This document shows, one piece after another, positions 15,977 to 25,729 of a stretch of DNA of 64,000 nucleotides. Positions within the stretch are counted from its first letter, which is position 1; the number at the start of each line of letters is the position of its first letter. The stretch is from the NCBI GenBank assembly GCA_003168255.1, contig PMSU01000140.1, positions 2,139 to 66,138 on the forward strand, given 5' to 3'. Made by a program: the position numbers and the translations under genes. The notes beneath the pieces were generated by a model that worked only from the letters and a program-made list of their open reading frames with translations, ran no database searches and had not been told where the DNA came from. This DNA is from Actinomycetota bacterium (GTDB taxonomy: Bacteria > Actinomycetota > Actinomycetes > Streptosporangiales > Streptosporangiaceae).

Positions 15977-18900
15977 TGGCCTGCGGTCTCGGGATGCGGG
16001 CGGACCGGCTGGTGATCGGGTCGGCGATCGCGCCCCGCATGTTGAATGCGATATGGAACGTGGGCAGGACCTCGTGCCTGTTCCTGTAGTCGGATACCGA
16101 GAACCGGAGCGGGATGAAGGGCACTTCCGTGTGCAGCTGGTCGACCCACGCGGTGCCGCGCCTGCCGTCTGGCGACACCGACATCACCCTGCCGGTATAC
16201 CTGCTGGGCGTCCCGTCCGGGTTGGAGGCGAGGTACTTGGAGATGACCCGCGAGGACACGTCGCGCGACTCCTCGTTGAGTTGCCGGAAGACGTCCTTGG
16301 AACTCTGGTAGTGGCCGCGGTGAAACAGGCTCAGGCCGCGGAGAAAGTCGAGCCGGTAGCGGTCGTAGCCGGCTGCATGAGGAATCGCGTCGGTGACCGC
16401 CAGGCACTCCTCCCAGTCGTCGGCTGTGAACGCCACTACCTCGCGCTCGCCGCGCAGGAACGGTTTACCCGTCTTCGACTGCCAGTACAGGTCGAGAAGC
16501 AGGCGCGCGCACCGCCAGTCGGCCCGGACCTCCGCTGGCGCCTCAAGGAGTACCCGCACTGCCACCTGGAGGCTGTCAGGCGAATCGGCTTTCGCTGCCC
16601 GGGCAGCGAGAAAGTAGTACGCCGCCGGGTCGCTGTTCTCGCTCAGGGCGATCAGGTGCCTGGTCTCCATGGCCGGGTCGTTCAGCAGCTCGGCCATCTC
16701 CACGTGCCTCAGGTCCCACTTGGCTCGCTGCGAGGGGCTGAGCACGTCGGAGTCCAGGGAGTCCAGCGACGCCTGCGCGTTGGCCAGCAGGTCGATCTTC
16801 TCCTCATCTGGCACCATGCCGGATCGCAAAGCGTCTCTTGTCGTCCACGCGATGACGTCGACCGGGTAAACGTTCTCCGGGTCCAAGGCACGAGCCCGTA
16901 GCGATGCCGTGGTCACGGCCGACATGAGCGCGAGAACCTGGGAAGATTCCGTCTCGTCCCCATGCGCCGACAGCTCGAAGATCTGCGCGCCCTCGGCGCT
17001 CGCGAGCTCGACGAGGAGGTTCATGCGTGACCTGGCGGGTGCGTCGGTCTCCTCGAGGGTGGCCTCGAGCATCCGTTGCACGTTCCGCATGAGCGCGAGC
17101 CGCTCTGTGTGCCCGATGACGTTGTCGCGCTGTGCCCACATGACGTACTCGCGCGTCAGGTTGGCCTCAAGCAGGGCCAGTCGGTGGTTGGTCTGTCTCC
17201 TGCTCTGCCGCAGCTCCGCGAAGGCCTGCGCGAGTTCCAGGTAGTGGGGGGCGAAGCGGTGGTTGTCCGACTGCGGCCCGATCTTTTCCAGCAGGTCGGC
17301 GATGAACTGGACTTCGCCGCCGCCCCAGCTGCTGAGGACCGGCCGCAGGTTGGCGATCAGCTGGATGGCGACCTCGACCTCGGTGCGGACGGTCAGGTCT
17401 TCCCTTGCGAGCAGCTCCGCTTCCAGCTGCGTCCGCGTACCGAGGAACTGGTCGCCGTTGTCGTCCTCGGCCCAGCGGAAGATGTCGAAGTTCTTCACCA
17501 GGTCGATGAGGTGCCTGGCGCCTTCCCTGCCCAGTACGCGTAGCGCAAGCTCCAGCGGAAGGGGCAATCCGCGCCTGCCGGCGACCAGGACCATAGAGGT
17601 GATCCTCTCGGCGGCGCTCCGCTCCTCAAAGGAGAGCCTGATCAGCTCGGCGTGGGGACGCTCCGTCGGCCTGAGTTCGCCGATGTTGAACCCGGCGTCC
17701 TTGAGGGCTTGAGCGACGGCCGTGAGGCGGTCCCCGCCCGCTTGCGGTGCGGTCCTGGAGAGCTTCTCCATGCCCACCTCGGCGGCCCGCATCTCCTGGG
17801 CAAGCCCGCGTCGCAGGCCATATTCTGTCTCCGGGAGGAGCCGGTAGAGCACCGCGAGGAATGACGAGTCGAGTCCCGCAACCACCTTGTCGGAAACGGA
17901 CCCCCCGAAGCTGGGCAGCCACTCAGCGAGCCCGCGGATCTCGGTCGGACTGAGCGCGGGGTTGACGATGATGAGGTTCCGTCGGCGCTGGTGCTGCGAC
18001 GGAAGGTAGCAGCTGCCCACGATGAGCACCCGCAGTCCGAGGGCGCTCAGCTGACGCTGGAGCCCGTAGTACTCATCGACGTCGACCATGCCGTCCCAGA
18101 TGAGCAGGGTCGGCAGGCCGTAGTTCTGGTCGGCCCACGACGCGTAGGACTCGATGTCGGCCACCGTCGGCCGCTCGCCGCGTACCGAACGATGAAGCAC
18201 CGCGGCCCGGCCGGAGCGCGCTACGTCCAGGGCGAGCGCGCACAGTGCGATCGTCTTGCCAGTCGCGGTCTGTCCCCCGACGATGATGGGATCGGGCAGC
18301 CCGAGTTCGTCCAGCGCGGACTGGACCCGCTGAAGCAGTCGCCCTTCGAAGTCACGCCGGAGGTTGTAGCCGCTGGCAATCGCCTTCCACTGCGGCAGCC
18401 CGTCACCCGATCCGAGGAAGTTCCTGAATCGCTGGTAGCGCATCGCGGACGACGCCGACGTGAACGGCTCGAGCAGCTCGGTGTTTACCGGCCGCGCCGA
18501 ACCCACCACGCGATTCCAGGTGTCGATGTCAACCTCGGCGAAGCTGTCGCCGACAGGAATGAACCGGCCGCCCTGGGCCCCGCGGCCGGCTGAAGCCCGC
18601 TGGAGCCGCCCCGCTTCCTCCAGTGCGGACAGGACCGCGCCGAACGTCTCCGAGTGCGCGACAAGCACGCCCCGGTCGGTCGCGGCTCGGATGAACGGGT
18701 CGGCGAGCAGTCCCTCACCGGCCGAGAACAGGTGAGCCTGATGCGCCTGGAGCCGGGTTACGAAGGTGTACAGGTCCTGCGGCCGGAGCCAGTCATCCAG
18801 GCCGTAGCCATCGATGACGAGCACGCCCCACGGCGTGATGATGGTGTCCGCGAGCGCGTTGAGCGTCTCGGCCGCCCTGGCTCTGGACTCAACCTCTGTA

Positions 18901-19307
18901 ATGGCGTCGGCGGGCGGCCACTCATCCTCGGGCAGCCCCAAGCCGCCGAACAGGTATCGCAGCTGAAGCTCCGTCGCGGACCTAGGGTGCCTGCCCAACT
19001 GCGGCTGCGCGGTAGGCACCACCCGCCGCCAGTCCCGGCGGAAGACCCCGGGCAACGACGAGTCGATACGCGAGGTGAACACGCCGTTCCACGGGTAGTC
19101 CGCCGCATCCGACAGCCATCCGGGAACAGGCTCGGCCGACATCGTCCGGTCATGTTCTGAGTACGCCTGGTCCGCCGACAGCCCGCCCGATCCAGCCGCC
19201 ACAGGCTGCGGCACCGGTCCCGCGGAGTCACCTGTCGCCTGTCCGAGCAGCAGGAAGGCAGGGCCTTCCACCAGCCGCTGAAGCAGCGTCGCGAACTCCG
19301 GTTCCAT
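15966..19307 (-). CDS. SIR2-like / P-loop NTPase defence-type protein (STAND-like)
   Basis: 1113 residues in three parts. Residues 1-240 resemble a SIR2-like Rossmann domain: PAFLLLGQATGD at 16-27, YPWNGVFTSRID at 71-82 in the place of the usual TTNYD block, and GVLVIDGYGLDDWL at 161-174. Residues 320-560 form a P-loop NTPase with VGGQTATGKT (Lys351) and a Walker B-like LLIWDGMVDVDEY. The rest is a long helical repeat region of TPR type. It ends in a small beta-barrel-like domain (RYTGRVMSVSPDGRRGTAWV to VLPTFHIAFNMRG). SIR2 plus NTPase plus helical sensor is the logic of NAD-depleting antiphage proteins such as Avs and DSR families. SIR2 residues diverge from the consensus, so NADase activity is inference. 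Confidence 0.7.
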   Translation of the reverse strand: MEPEFATLLQRLVEGPAFLLLGQATGDSAGPVPQPVAAGSGGLSADQAYSEHDRTMSAEPVPGWLSDAADYPWNGVFTSRIDSSLPGVFRRDWRRVVPTAQPQLGRHPRSATELQLRYLFGGLGLPEDEWPPADAITEVESRARAAETLNALADTIITPWGVLVIDGYGLDDWLRPQDLYTFVTRLQAHQAHLFSAGEGLLADPFIRAATDRGVLVAHSETFGAVLSALEEAGRLQRASAGRGAQGGRFIPVGDSFAEVDIDTWNRVVGSARPVNTELLEPFTSASSAMRYQRFRNFLGSGDGLPQWKAIASGYNLRRDFEGRLLQRVQSALDELGLPDPIIVGGQTATGKTIALCALALDVARSGRAAVLHRSVRGERPTVADIESYASWADQNYGLPTLLIWDGMVDVDEYYGLQRQLSALGLRVLIVGSCYLPSQHQRRRNLIIVNPALSPTEIRGLAEWLPSFGGSVSDKVVAGLDSSFLAVLYRLLPETEYGLRRGLAQEMRAAEVGMEKLSRTAPQAGGDRLTAVAQALKDAGFNIGELRPTERPHAELIRLSFEERSAAERITSMVLVAGRRGLPLPLELALRVLGREGARHLIDLVKNFDIFRWAEDDNGDQFLGTRTQLEAELLAREDLTVRTEVEVAIQLIANLRPVLSSWGGGEVQFIADLLEKIGPQSDNHRFAPHYLELAQAFAELRQSRRQTNHRLALLEANLTREYVMWAQRDNVIGHTERLALMRNVQRMLEATLEETDAPARSRMNLLVELASAEGAQIFELSAHGDETESSQVLALMSAVTTASLRARALDPENVYPVDVIAWTTRDALRSGMVPDEEKIDLLANAQASLDSLDSDVLSPSQRAKWDLRHVEMAELLNDPAMETRHLIALSENSDPAAYYFLAARAAKADSPDSLQVAVRVLLEAPAEVRADWRCARLLLDLYWQSKTGKPFLRGEREVVAFTADDWEECLAVTDAIPHAAGYDRYRLDFLRGLSLFHRGHYQSSKDVFRQLNEESRDVSSRVISKYLASNPDGTPSRYTGRVMSVSPDGRRGTAWVDQLHTEVPFIPLRFSVSDYRNRHEVLPTFHIAFNMRGAIADPITSRSARIPRPQANAN

Positions 19308-19547
19308 ATGGCGAGATTAGCGCCAAGGCAGGTATAATCGCATCATCGGCCGCCAGGACGGCAAGCGCGCCTGACTATCGGCCCCGGAAGGCGCGTGCGG
19401 CCACAGTTCGCACCAAGCGAGTTGCGCATACCAGGCCTGCGCGTTTCCCGGCTGCCGCAGATAGGGTTGTCAGGAGCCTGAGGTGCGTGGGAAACGGATT
19501 CGATTCCTCACTGGGCCAGAACAGCCGATTGACACGAGATAGGTGTG

Positions 19548-22157
19548 TCATAAGAGGCGGGCCTGGGTTGCGACTCGCTCGCGCACTTGAGCCCGGAGGC
19601 CCTGTCGTACCTCAGAGTGAATGTCTGCGCGGACCGTTGCCGCGAGTTCCAAGGACACAGCCAGGCCATAGCGGACCGGTGTGCTGGGCCTGCCGACGTC
19701 TATGCGGCAATCCACGTCGATGGCTAGCGAGTCATTCGCCGTAAAAGCTACAGCTGCGCTGCCTTCAAGGACTTCATGCTGGACTGTGCCCTGGCGAACG
19801 GCATTATGATGCGCATCAATGCGGGCAACGCCAATTTCACCCTGCGGCGGTTGGACGAAAAGACGAGCCATTCGGTGTCTTTGACTGCGGACGTTGACTG
19901 GTGACAGCCAGCCGAGGGTAACCGTCAGGCGACGGCGCTCCGTGGTTGAGGCAAGGCTTGGCGGTAGCGGAAAGGCATAGTGATGGCGTTGGTTGCCGGT
20001 TATTGTGCCTGCCCCGAGGACTAGCACGCGCGTTCGGCTCGCTGTTGCCACTCGCGCTGGATCGACAGCTCCGTAACCGAGCAACTGCGTGAGATCGCGG
20101 CGCTCACTGGCAGCGTCGAGACCCAGCATAGCGCTCAGCCTCTCACGCAATGACCCCCACGATGCAGCGTGGACAAGGAGCGTCTTAGCCAGCACAGGAT
20201 AGTATTGCGCATCAGGGAACGGGGAATCCCCATCTTCCGGCGCCAGGGCCTCCAGGATATCCAGCACATGGCTAGCAGTACGAGTAGCCAGAGCCGTCGC
20301 ATTGCTTGTGCCATAGCTATAGGCCGTGGTATCGAGAACGCCGGGACCTCCTGGTGCGGCGACTCGGAGCCCTGGTCCACGAGCCGCCGTTCTAGCCGCA
20401 CCCAAGGTTAGTTGATCCTGATTATCTGGCGGAGGACGTTGATACAGACTCCGGCCGCCCGGTAGAAGAATTTCCGGCTTGACCGACCGGCGAAAGCCAA
20501 ATCCAACCGCATTATAGAGCGCTGGCATTCCAGGCTCAAGGCCATCCAGAACCGTGTCGGGGATTGATCCCGAAGCGGCGTCAGCATGCAATGCTCCCAC
20601 GGTAACGACATTGACCGCTTCCGCTGGTGAAAGGAGACGGCGTTGCCGGGCGCGCTTGTAGGTCGAATTAGCGAGTGCGCTCTGGAGGTCATCGACATCC
20701 TGGAGAGCAGTAGACGGAATCGTGGCCGTAATGGGATGATTTCCCGCGCTGACCAGGATGACAAGGTTGTACCTGTGTGCAAGCCAGTCCAGCAACTTGG
20801 CAAGCGGGCTCATCCGGCGTGCAAATATTCGCGCTGGATCACCTATAGAAAGGTTGACGATCCGCACGCTGGGCGCTGCGGGGGGATGGTCACCGTCACC
20901 CTCAAGCATCCGGTGGAATGCACGATGAACAAGATCGACTAGTAGTTCGTCCCGCTTGACGGTCTCCGCCGCGCCGTCAAAGGGGTGTGGTTCAAGGATC
21001 GGGCGTACGTAGATCGGGGTCGATAGGGGGCGGCGAGGCGCATTCAGGTCACCATGGCTGATCAGCGACGCCATGGCAGTACCGTGATGTTGCTGGTTAC
21101 TCGTATAGCGGGCGGCGAGTTCGTCTGGGTCATCGATAACCAGCCGGCCGGCAAGTGCGGCGTGATGCGCTAGCGGAAGCCCGTCGAGAAGAGCGACCTG
21201 CGGAACTGTGGAAGTCGGTGCCGGCATAGCGGTGACAAGCTGGTCATCGGCGATCTCAAGCGCTGGGATCATCATCGGCTGAGCCGGGGACATGAACATA
21301 ATGTCTTCGGTTGTGAGCAACGCGATCGCATCAGGGCCGTTGGCGAGCACAGCGTCAACCTGAGCGTATGGGAGTTCTGCGAGCATTCCGTGGTAATCGG
21401 CTGCCTCAACGACTGCTGACCTGATGACCTGACCGCCTGCTTCCTGTACCAGTTGCGCTACATGCGCTTGCGCGTCATTCCGGCGCGTGTTGTCGCTGCG
21501 GAACCACAGCTCGATCTCGACGCGAGCGCTGCCGTAGGAGCCGACGACTGCAACTTCTTCTTCCCAGAGTTCTATTAGCCCGGTTTCCCGCACCCGGTCC
21601 TGAGCCCCCCACCGGCGGATTGACCGTAGCTGCGAGAATACGTTGCGCAGCGGATTCAGACCCCACTCGAACGATGCGGCAGGGTCAGCCTGCCATCCCT
21701 CGAAAAGGCTGATGAGTTCAGTGACCGCCTGAGCGTTGGACATCACCATGTAGAGGGACTCGCTGACGAGCCGATCCGTAGCCTGCCCCTCCTTAACGTA
21801 ATGGAAGTCCTCGTCTGGCTCAGCGTCCTCGTCCTGGAACTCAGCCAGGAATTCCAGACCTTCGACATGCCTGACAGCACGCGCGAAGGCATCGACTGTG
21901 CCAACCAAGTCGAAGACCACGACCAGCTCGGGGTCGGGTTCCGTGGTACTCGGAGAGGCATCCGCGCGCCCAGCCCTCATCGCCTCGCGCAAGGTAGAAA
22001 ACTGTGGCGTTAGCCGTTCCCCTTGCCGCCTGGCACTTGGCCGGGTGGGCGGACGGGGGAAGGGAGGCTTGTCCACCAGCGGGATGGGACCGGATGCAGG
22101 AGGACCGAAAGCCAGGATAGGCCGCGGTCCGTTTACCGGTGTGCCTGGGTCCGCCAT
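19548..22157 (-). CDS. ietS: Subtilisin-like S8 serine protease, IetS-type
   Basis: 869 residues. The catalytic triad is readable: Asp325 in VALLDGLPLAHH, His358 in NQQHHGTAMASL and Ser618 in SYGTSNATALA, with Asn473 in LVSAGNHP for the oxyanion hole. The first 310 residues are a non-catalytic N-terminal domain and the last 200 a beta-rich C-terminal domain. There is no signal peptide, so it acts in the cytoplasm. It overlaps the upstream AAA ATPase gene by 25 bases. An AAA ATPase plus cytoplasmic subtilase is the composition of ietAS, first described in plasmid stability and later reported as an antiphage system. Target proteins are unknown. Confidence 0.82.
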   Translation of the reverse strand: MADPGTPVNGPRPILAFGPPASGPIPLVDKPPFPRPPTRPSARRQGERLTPQFSTLREAMRAGRADASPSTTEPDPELVVVFDLVGTVDAFARAVRHVEGLEFLAEFQDEDAEPDEDFHYVKEGQATDRLVSESLYMVMSNAQAVTELISLFEGWQADPAASFEWGLNPLRNVFSQLRSIRRWGAQDRVRETGLIELWEEEVAVVGSYGSARVEIELWFRSDNTRRNDAQAHVAQLVQEAGGQVIRSAVVEAADYHGMLAELPYAQVDAVLANGPDAIALLTTEDIMFMSPAQPMMIPALEIADDQLVTAMPAPTSTVPQVALLDGLPLAHHAALAGRLVIDDPDELAARYTSNQQHHGTAMASLISHGDLNAPRRPLSTPIYVRPILEPHPFDGAAETVKRDELLVDLVHRAFHRMLEGDGDHPPAAPSVRIVNLSIGDPARIFARRMSPLAKLLDWLAHRYNLVILVSAGNHPITATIPSTALQDVDDLQSALANSTYKRARQRRLLSPAEAVNVVTVGALHADAASGSIPDTVLDGLEPGMPALYNAVGFGFRRSVKPEILLPGGRSLYQRPPPDNQDQLTLGAARTAARGPGLRVAAPGGPGVLDTTAYSYGTSNATALATRTASHVLDILEALAPEDGDSPFPDAQYYPVLAKTLLVHAASWGSLRERLSAMLGLDAASERRDLTQLLGYGAVDPARVATASRTRVLVLGAGTITGNQRHHYAFPLPPSLASTTERRRLTVTLGWLSPVNVRSQRHRMARLFVQPPQGEIGVARIDAHHNAVRQGTVQHEVLEGSAAVAFTANDSLAIDVDCRIDVGRPSTPVRYGLAVSLELAATVRADIHSEVRQGLRAQVRERVATQARLL

Positions 22158-23095
22158 TGCGCAAGTCGACTTTGGGTAATCTCGTGAAGGTTCGCGTCTG
22201 GCAGCGATAGCACGTAACGTCGCCGGACGTCCTGGGCAAACTGCTCCAGCTCAGCGTAGCTTGCGCCAGCCAACTTGTCCGCCAATGTGCGTGGTGCCAG
22301 CCCTAGTTCCCCACCCATGCGAGCCCGCAACGTCTCCAGGAACTGGGTTGCCTGTTCTCTGGATGGTGGAGCCAAGGTCAGGCGGACCTGGAATCTTCGC
22401 CACGCGGCCCGGTCAAGGAGTTCACCGTGGTTGGTTGCGCAGACCACGATGACATGAGACGGAAGCCGGTCGATCTGAAGGAGCAGGGTAGAGACAACTC
22501 GCTTGATCTCTCCCGTCTCATGCGTATCGGCACGCTCTTTAGCGATTGTGTCGAACTCATCAAAGAACAGCACACATCTTCGTGTACGCGCGAATTCGAA
22601 TACATGATCGAGCCTGCTGGCTGTCTCGCCAAGGAAACTGGAGACGATGCCCTCGTAGCGCACAGAGTAGAACGGAACCATCGTCTCGGCCGCAATAGCC
22701 TCAGCAAGGCTGGTCTTACCATTGCCTGGATCACCTTCGAGCAGGACCCGGCTGCGCGGTTCGATCCCGTGACTCCGTAGCAACTCGGCACGGTGATGTT
22801 CCTCGATGATCTCCGAAGCTGCAGCGAACACACCGGGTGCGAGCTGGAGAGTCGAGAGGCGACGCCTGGGGACGATTTCGTGGACCAGATCGGCAACCGG
22901 ACGGGCTGCGTCATCGCGTGTCAGCAGATCACTCGATCCCCAGGTGGTGATCAACTCTGACAGGCGATCAGCTACCAGGTGATGCTGGTTGCTGCGTTCT
23001 TCGGCGATGATCGCCTCGACGAGTACGCGGAACCGCGAGCTATCGCCACGGCGATGAGCTTCGACAAGGTCAATCACTAGATCAGAACGTGCCAT
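22133..23095 (-). CDS. ietA: AAA+ ATPase, IetA-type
   Basis: 320 residues with a classic single AAA module. GDPGNGKTS at 121-129 is Walker A (Lys127) and VLFFDEFD at 175-182 is Walker B. The ATNHGELLDRAAWRRF block carries sensor 1 and the arginine finger. The N-terminal 110 residues are helical and probably bind the partner. In this pair the ATPase is thought to gate or feed the partner protease. The gene is first in a two-gene operon and its last 25 bases encode the start of the subtilase, so expression is coupled. The start is ATG 23095. Confidence 0.85.
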   Translation of the reverse strand: MARSDLVIDLVEAHRRGDSSRFRVLVEAIIAEERSNQHHLVADRLSELITTWGSSDLLTRDDAARPVADLVHEIVPRRRLSTLQLAPGVFAAASEIIEEHHRAELLRSHGIEPRSRVLLEGDPGNGKTSLAEAIAAETMVPFYSVRYEGIVSSFLGETASRLDHVFEFARTRRCVLFFDEFDTIAKERADTHETGEIKRVVSTLLLQIDRLPSHVIVVCATNHGELLDRAAWRRFQVRLTLAPPSREQATQFLETLRARMGGELGLAPRTLADKLAGASYAELEQFAQDVRRRYVLSLPDANLHEITQSRLAQWRTQAHR

Positions 23096-23429
23096 CCCGC
23101 ACTCCGCCGCCGGTTACCTTGTAGAACTCTAAGGGCAGGGTCCGACGAATCTCATCCGCCACCCCGTTCTCCCCCAACGATGCCGCACTGGAAGGTCCGG
23201 GAACATGCGCTAGATGGGAGAAGATTCTCTAGCCGAGACCTCGACACTATAACTGGAGGGCTCAGCTGGACGGGGGCTGGCGGAGGACAGCAGAGATTCA
23301 TGATCGTCTGGTGATGCTGTCCTGGACGGTGGTGAGTGAGATGAACGCGCGGTTGCTGCCGAGTTGCCGGGGGGTAGGGCCTGCCGGCGTGGGAACGCCT
23401 GTCCCGCTGCGAGGCACGTCCCCGCCCGT
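23096..23429. other. Intergenic region upstream of ietA
   Basis: About 330 bases between the ietA start and the end of the HTH gene. Open frames here have no recognisable protein character. It should contain the ietA promoter on the minus strand, but no convincing -10/-35 pair could be assigned. Confidence 0.5.
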
Positions 23430-23927
23430 TCACGGCTGAGTGTCGTGACTTCCTGGGGTGGCGGGGGATGGATGCCGGGCTGGTCCGCGCCGTCCGGTGC
23501 GGGTGTTCCAGTAGTCAAGTAGCTCGGCCAGGGAGTACTTCCCGTCGGCGCCGGGGGCGGGGAAGCCGGGCCGGTCGCGGTGCTGGGTGACGGTCTTGCG
23601 GTCCTTGCCGATCATCGCCGCGAAACGGCCCAGGGTGATCCAGTCCTCGGGGGCGGCTCGCACTGCGGTGGGGTCGATCCGTTCGGGTGGCTGGAGATCG
23701 GGCTGGGCGGCGAGCCAGGCGTCGAGGCTGTTCTCGTTGAACAGCAGCTCGCCTTGGCCGCCGCCGTGGCGGCCGCGGGCGGGGAGCGTTCCGGCCGGGT
23801 CGGGGAATCCGGGGCGGGCGCGCCAGAAGATCCGGACGTAGTCCGGGGTGCGCCCGTGCTTGCCTGCCCAGCGGCGCAGGGTGGTCTGGCCGGGCGGGAT
23901 GTCGGGGGCAGGGGTATTGGGTGGCAT
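23430..23927 (-). CDS. HTH (excisionase/MerR-like) DNA-binding protein
   Basis: 165 residues starting at ATG 23927; the longer open frame upstream is Pro/Arg-rich shadow. It contains two related winged-HTH-like halves. The first is TLRRWAGKHGRTPDYVRIFW with FNENSLDAWLAAQPDL; the second is TLGRFAAMIGKDRKTVTQH with PGADGKYSLAELLDYWNTR. Each half has a recognition helix followed by a beta-wing that ends in a (D/E)xWL or LLDYW element, as in helix-turn-helix excisionase-type proteins. A duplicated architecture suggests binding to paired sites. Targets are unknown. It is likely an element regulator. Confidence 0.65.
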   Translation of the reverse strand: MPPNTPAPDIPPGQTTLRRWAGKHGRTPDYVRIFWRARPGFPDPAGTLPARGRHGGGQGELLFNENSLDAWLAAQPDLQPPERIDPTAVRAAPEDWITLGRFAAMIGKDRKTVTQHRDRPGFPAPGADGKYSLAELLDYWNTRTGRRGPARHPSPATPGSHDTQP

Positions 23928-24225
23928 CGGTTCTATGATCGGGCATTGGCGCCGGGTGCCGTGAGGTGGCTCGCCGCCGGGTTCATGTGTGGAACCCAGG
24001 ACGGCCGGCGTGTGCCACCCGCCTAGCGGGGTCGTCGGCCGTCCGCCCATCTGCGCCCCCGCACTAGCGGACACGAGCACGGGCCTGCTCACGGGGTGAG
24101 GGCATGGTGGCCCTGCCTGTCGCCCGGCGGCTAGGGCCTGGGGTGGTGGTGCCGTTGGGCGGGCCGAGCGCAGGCCGGGGACCTCGCGGGCGAACGCGGC
24201 CTGGGTACAAGGCGGCGGCGCGTCC

Positions 24226-24356
24226 GGCCGGGGGATTCGGTTTGGTCGGCGAACACGTTCACCCTGGGGTCGCCGGGGGAATCTGCTGAGTCCTATGGGG
24301 CGGATTTCCTCGTCCTTGGCGACGTTGCGCCGGATGGTGATGGCCGGTCTGGTCAT
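24226..24356 (-). pseudogene. Fragment homologous to the 143-residue gene at 27934-28365
   Basis: The first 16 codons (MTRPAITIRRNVAKDE) match the start of the intact gene (MTRLTITIWHNVARDG). DNA similarity continues through the segment reading GGCCGGxGGATTCGGTTT in both places. After about 40 codons the frame becomes Pro/Arg-rich and unrelated. The upstream TCxxTTCGTxCCGGGTT leader is also partly conserved. This is a truncated duplicate; no function is expected. Confidence 0.6.
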
Positions 24357-24469
24357 GACCAGGATGTCCCTTCGTGCCGGGTTGGGGGGTTCAGGACAAG
24401 AGCGGAGGGTGATGCAAGTGGCCCGGGCCAGGCAATCCGCTGGCCCGGGCCTCTTGCCGGGGTTGCTGG

Positions 24470-25576
24470 CTAGCCGGGCATGCGGCGGCCGCGGGTGTGG
24501 GCGTAGCTGGCGGCGACCTCGTCGGGGGTCATGGGCAGCCGGGCGGCTGAGGGCGGGGCGCCGGCGCTGATCGCCTCCAGCAGGAGCAGGGCCATGGAGT
24601 ACTCCGGATTAGCGGCCAGGGCCCGCTGGGCGGCCACGTTGGCCAGGGCGCCGTTGCCGGACTGCCAGGCGGTGAAGGCCAGCAGCGACGCAGGCGCGGG
24701 CACGTACCGGGCCGGGGCGCGGCGCACCACGTCGGCCCATAGTCGCAGGTGCGCCTTCGCGTGCGCGGGCTCCATCCGAGCCCAGGCGTCGTCACGAACC
24801 CGCAGGTCATTGATGCCGACCGCGATCTGGGCGAACTGGTCGTCGGTGGTGATCTGGCGGCCGTCGCGGTAAGTGGCGATCGCATCCTGGACAGCACGCA
24901 GGCCCTCGGCGACCATCTGCTGCACAGCCGGAGCACGGCCGCCGGCGGAGGCGCCTCGCCGCAGGATGCCGCTGATGTGGTCCTCGGCGCGGCGGACGGC
25001 GTGGCGCATCGCATCGGCGGCCAGGCCGCCGGGCGGGGCGATGGTAGCGGCCAGCGCGGCCCGGTCACTCAGCGCGGCGTTGCCCGCTGCTGCCAGGGCC
25101 TGGGCGGCGGGGTGGTCCGCGGGGTTGAAGGGGACACCTTCGGGCGGGCAGCAGCGCGGGTCCTGGCAGGCATACGACCAGTACCGGCCGTCTTCGACGC
25201 GGAGCATGTCGTGCAGTGTGATGCCGGCCCGGCGCAGCTCGGCGACCATCGCGTCGGCGACCGGGGTGACGGCCGGGCCCGGCCCGTAACCGGCCACGAT
25301 GGCCAGCCTGAGCTGGTGGCGCAGCAGGATCGAGGCGGCGTGTGCGGCGATCTTGGCTGCGGCGGCGGAGTTGGGCGGCTCGGGCAGGTCGTAGCGGAAC
25401 GCGACCTGGATCCGGCCGCGCGTCGGGCCTGCGCCGATGACGACGATGCTGTTGGCCGGGTGGAAGCCGAGCAGGGCCGGGATGACCGCGAGCATGCTGT
25501 CGGCCGAGCCGACCCGCAGGAGGGGCCGGTCCGGGGTGGCGTCTGGGGTGGTGTTCGGTCCTGGGGTGGTGTTCAT
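24470..25576 (-). CDS. DUF4192 domain-containing protein
   Basis: 368 residues matching the actinobacterial DUF4192 family. The N-terminus LLRVGSADSMLAVIPALLGFHPANSIVVIG is the characteristic opening, followed by an alternating beta/alpha domain (LAIVAGYGPGPAVTPVADAM). The internal SYACQDPRCCPPEGVPF Cys motif is also typical. The C-terminal repeat-like helices (LLAFTAWQSGNGALANVAAQRAL) are typical too, and the length is typical. The family function is unknown. AAAGGACC lies 4 bases before ATG 25576. Directly upstream is copy 1 of a 78-bp leader shared with the 28365 gene, so both are probably controlled together. Confidence 0.85.
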   Translation of the reverse strand: MNTTPGPNTTPDATPDRPLLRVGSADSMLAVIPALLGFHPANSIVVIGAGPTRGRIQVAFRYDLPEPPNSAAAAKIAAHAASILLRHQLRLAIVAGYGPGPAVTPVADAMVAELRRAGITLHDMLRVEDGRYWSYACQDPRCCPPEGVPFNPADHPAAQALAAAGNAALSDRAALAATIAPPGGLAADAMRHAVRRAEDHISGILRRGASAGGRAPAVQQMVAEGLRAVQDAIATYRDGRQITTDDQFAQIAVGINDLRVRDDAWARMEPAHAKAHLRLWADVVRRAPARYVPAPASLLAFTAWQSGNGALANVAAQRALAANPEYSMALLLLEAISAGAPPSAARLPMTPDEVAASYAHTRGRRMPG

Positions 25577-25582
25577 GGCAGG

Positions 25583-25660
25583 TCCTTTCGTGCCGGGTTC
25601 GTGTGTGGTGCCGGAGGGGGATGTGCCGTCCCTTACTTCGACATATATATACTACCACTT
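25583..25660 (-). repeat. Duplicated promoter/leader, copy 1
   Basis: This 78-bp segment immediately upstream of the DUF4192 gene differs from 28376-28452 at only five positions. It contains the ribosome-binding purines (CGAAAGGA on the minus strand), a conserved GGGACGGCACAT block and an AT-rich TATATATATGTCGA element in an otherwise GC-rich region. The AT-rich element is the best -10 candidate for leftward transcription. Similarity fades beyond 25660. Confidence 0.75.
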
Positions 25661-25729
25661 AATTAGCCCTGATGACCAGCGTTTGCTTGCAAGCGGGGCA
25701 ACCCCGAGTCACCTGGACTGGCCGCAGAG

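Noticed and set aside
24749-25666. 305-codon plus-strand open frame over the DUF4192 gene
   Set aside because: Shadow frame; DUF4192 is unambiguous on the minus strand.
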